NCBI GenBank assembly: GCA_002727695.1
Contig: PBXT01000020.1
Coordinates: 7,212 to 13,559, forward strand
Origin: Methanobacteriota archaeon
GTDB lineage: Archaea > Thermoplasmatota > Poseidoniia > Poseidoniales > Poseidoniaceae
DNA: 6,348 nucleotides
Reading direction: 5' to 3'
Below are positions 6,344-6,348 of the stretch, piece after piece (within the stretch, counting starts at the first letter, position 1; every line of letters starts with the position of its first letter). The notes below the pieces were generated by a model that saw only the letters and a program-made list of their open reading frames with translations, was not told the DNA's origin and searched no databases. A program made the translations under genes and the position numbers.

Positions 6344-6348
6344 TTAAA

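Overview
The window looks like a piece of a marine planktonic euryarchaeal genome, most likely Poseidoniales (Marine Group II) or a relative within Thermoplasmatota. The reasons are a moderate, slightly AT-rich base composition, little sign of strong ribosome-binding sites, compact gene spacing, and above all a very large secreted, membrane-anchored protein built from PPC, CARDB and thrombospondin-type-3 modules with a glycine/asparagine stalk, which is typical of that group. This placement is inference; there is no rRNA or other phylogenetic marker here.

Layout. (1) Bases 1-764, minus strand: the start and first 254 codons of an unrecognised membrane protein with an acidic soluble N-terminus and at least six membrane segments; it runs off the left edge. 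(2) Bases 765-889: a short divergent intergenic region with several small inverted repeats, serving the minus-strand gene and pckA. (3) Bases 890-2482, plus strand: a complete ATP-type phosphoenolpyruvate carboxykinase (pckA) with all the main active-site motifs present. (4) Bases 2483-2563: a short gap with a small hairpin and possible start signals. (5) Bases 2564-6343, plus strand: a complete 1259-residue surface protein with a signal peptide, four PPC-like modules, three CARDB/Ig-like modules, a calcium-binding TSP3-like region, a flexible linker, one membrane span and a cytoplasmic tail. Five bases follow its stop codon.

The genes do not form an obvious pathway. PckA links oxaloacetate and phosphoenolpyruvate in central metabolism, while the large protein is probably a cell-surface adhesin or envelope glycoprotein. 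Their adjacency on one strand with an 81-base gap could be read-through or chance. No RNA gene, CRISPR array, insertion sequence or complete mobile element was seen. The most unusual content is the modular repeat history, cysteine pattern and C-terminal tail of the surface protein, together with the unrecognised membrane protein at the left edge. No clear evidence was found for a wholly new system.
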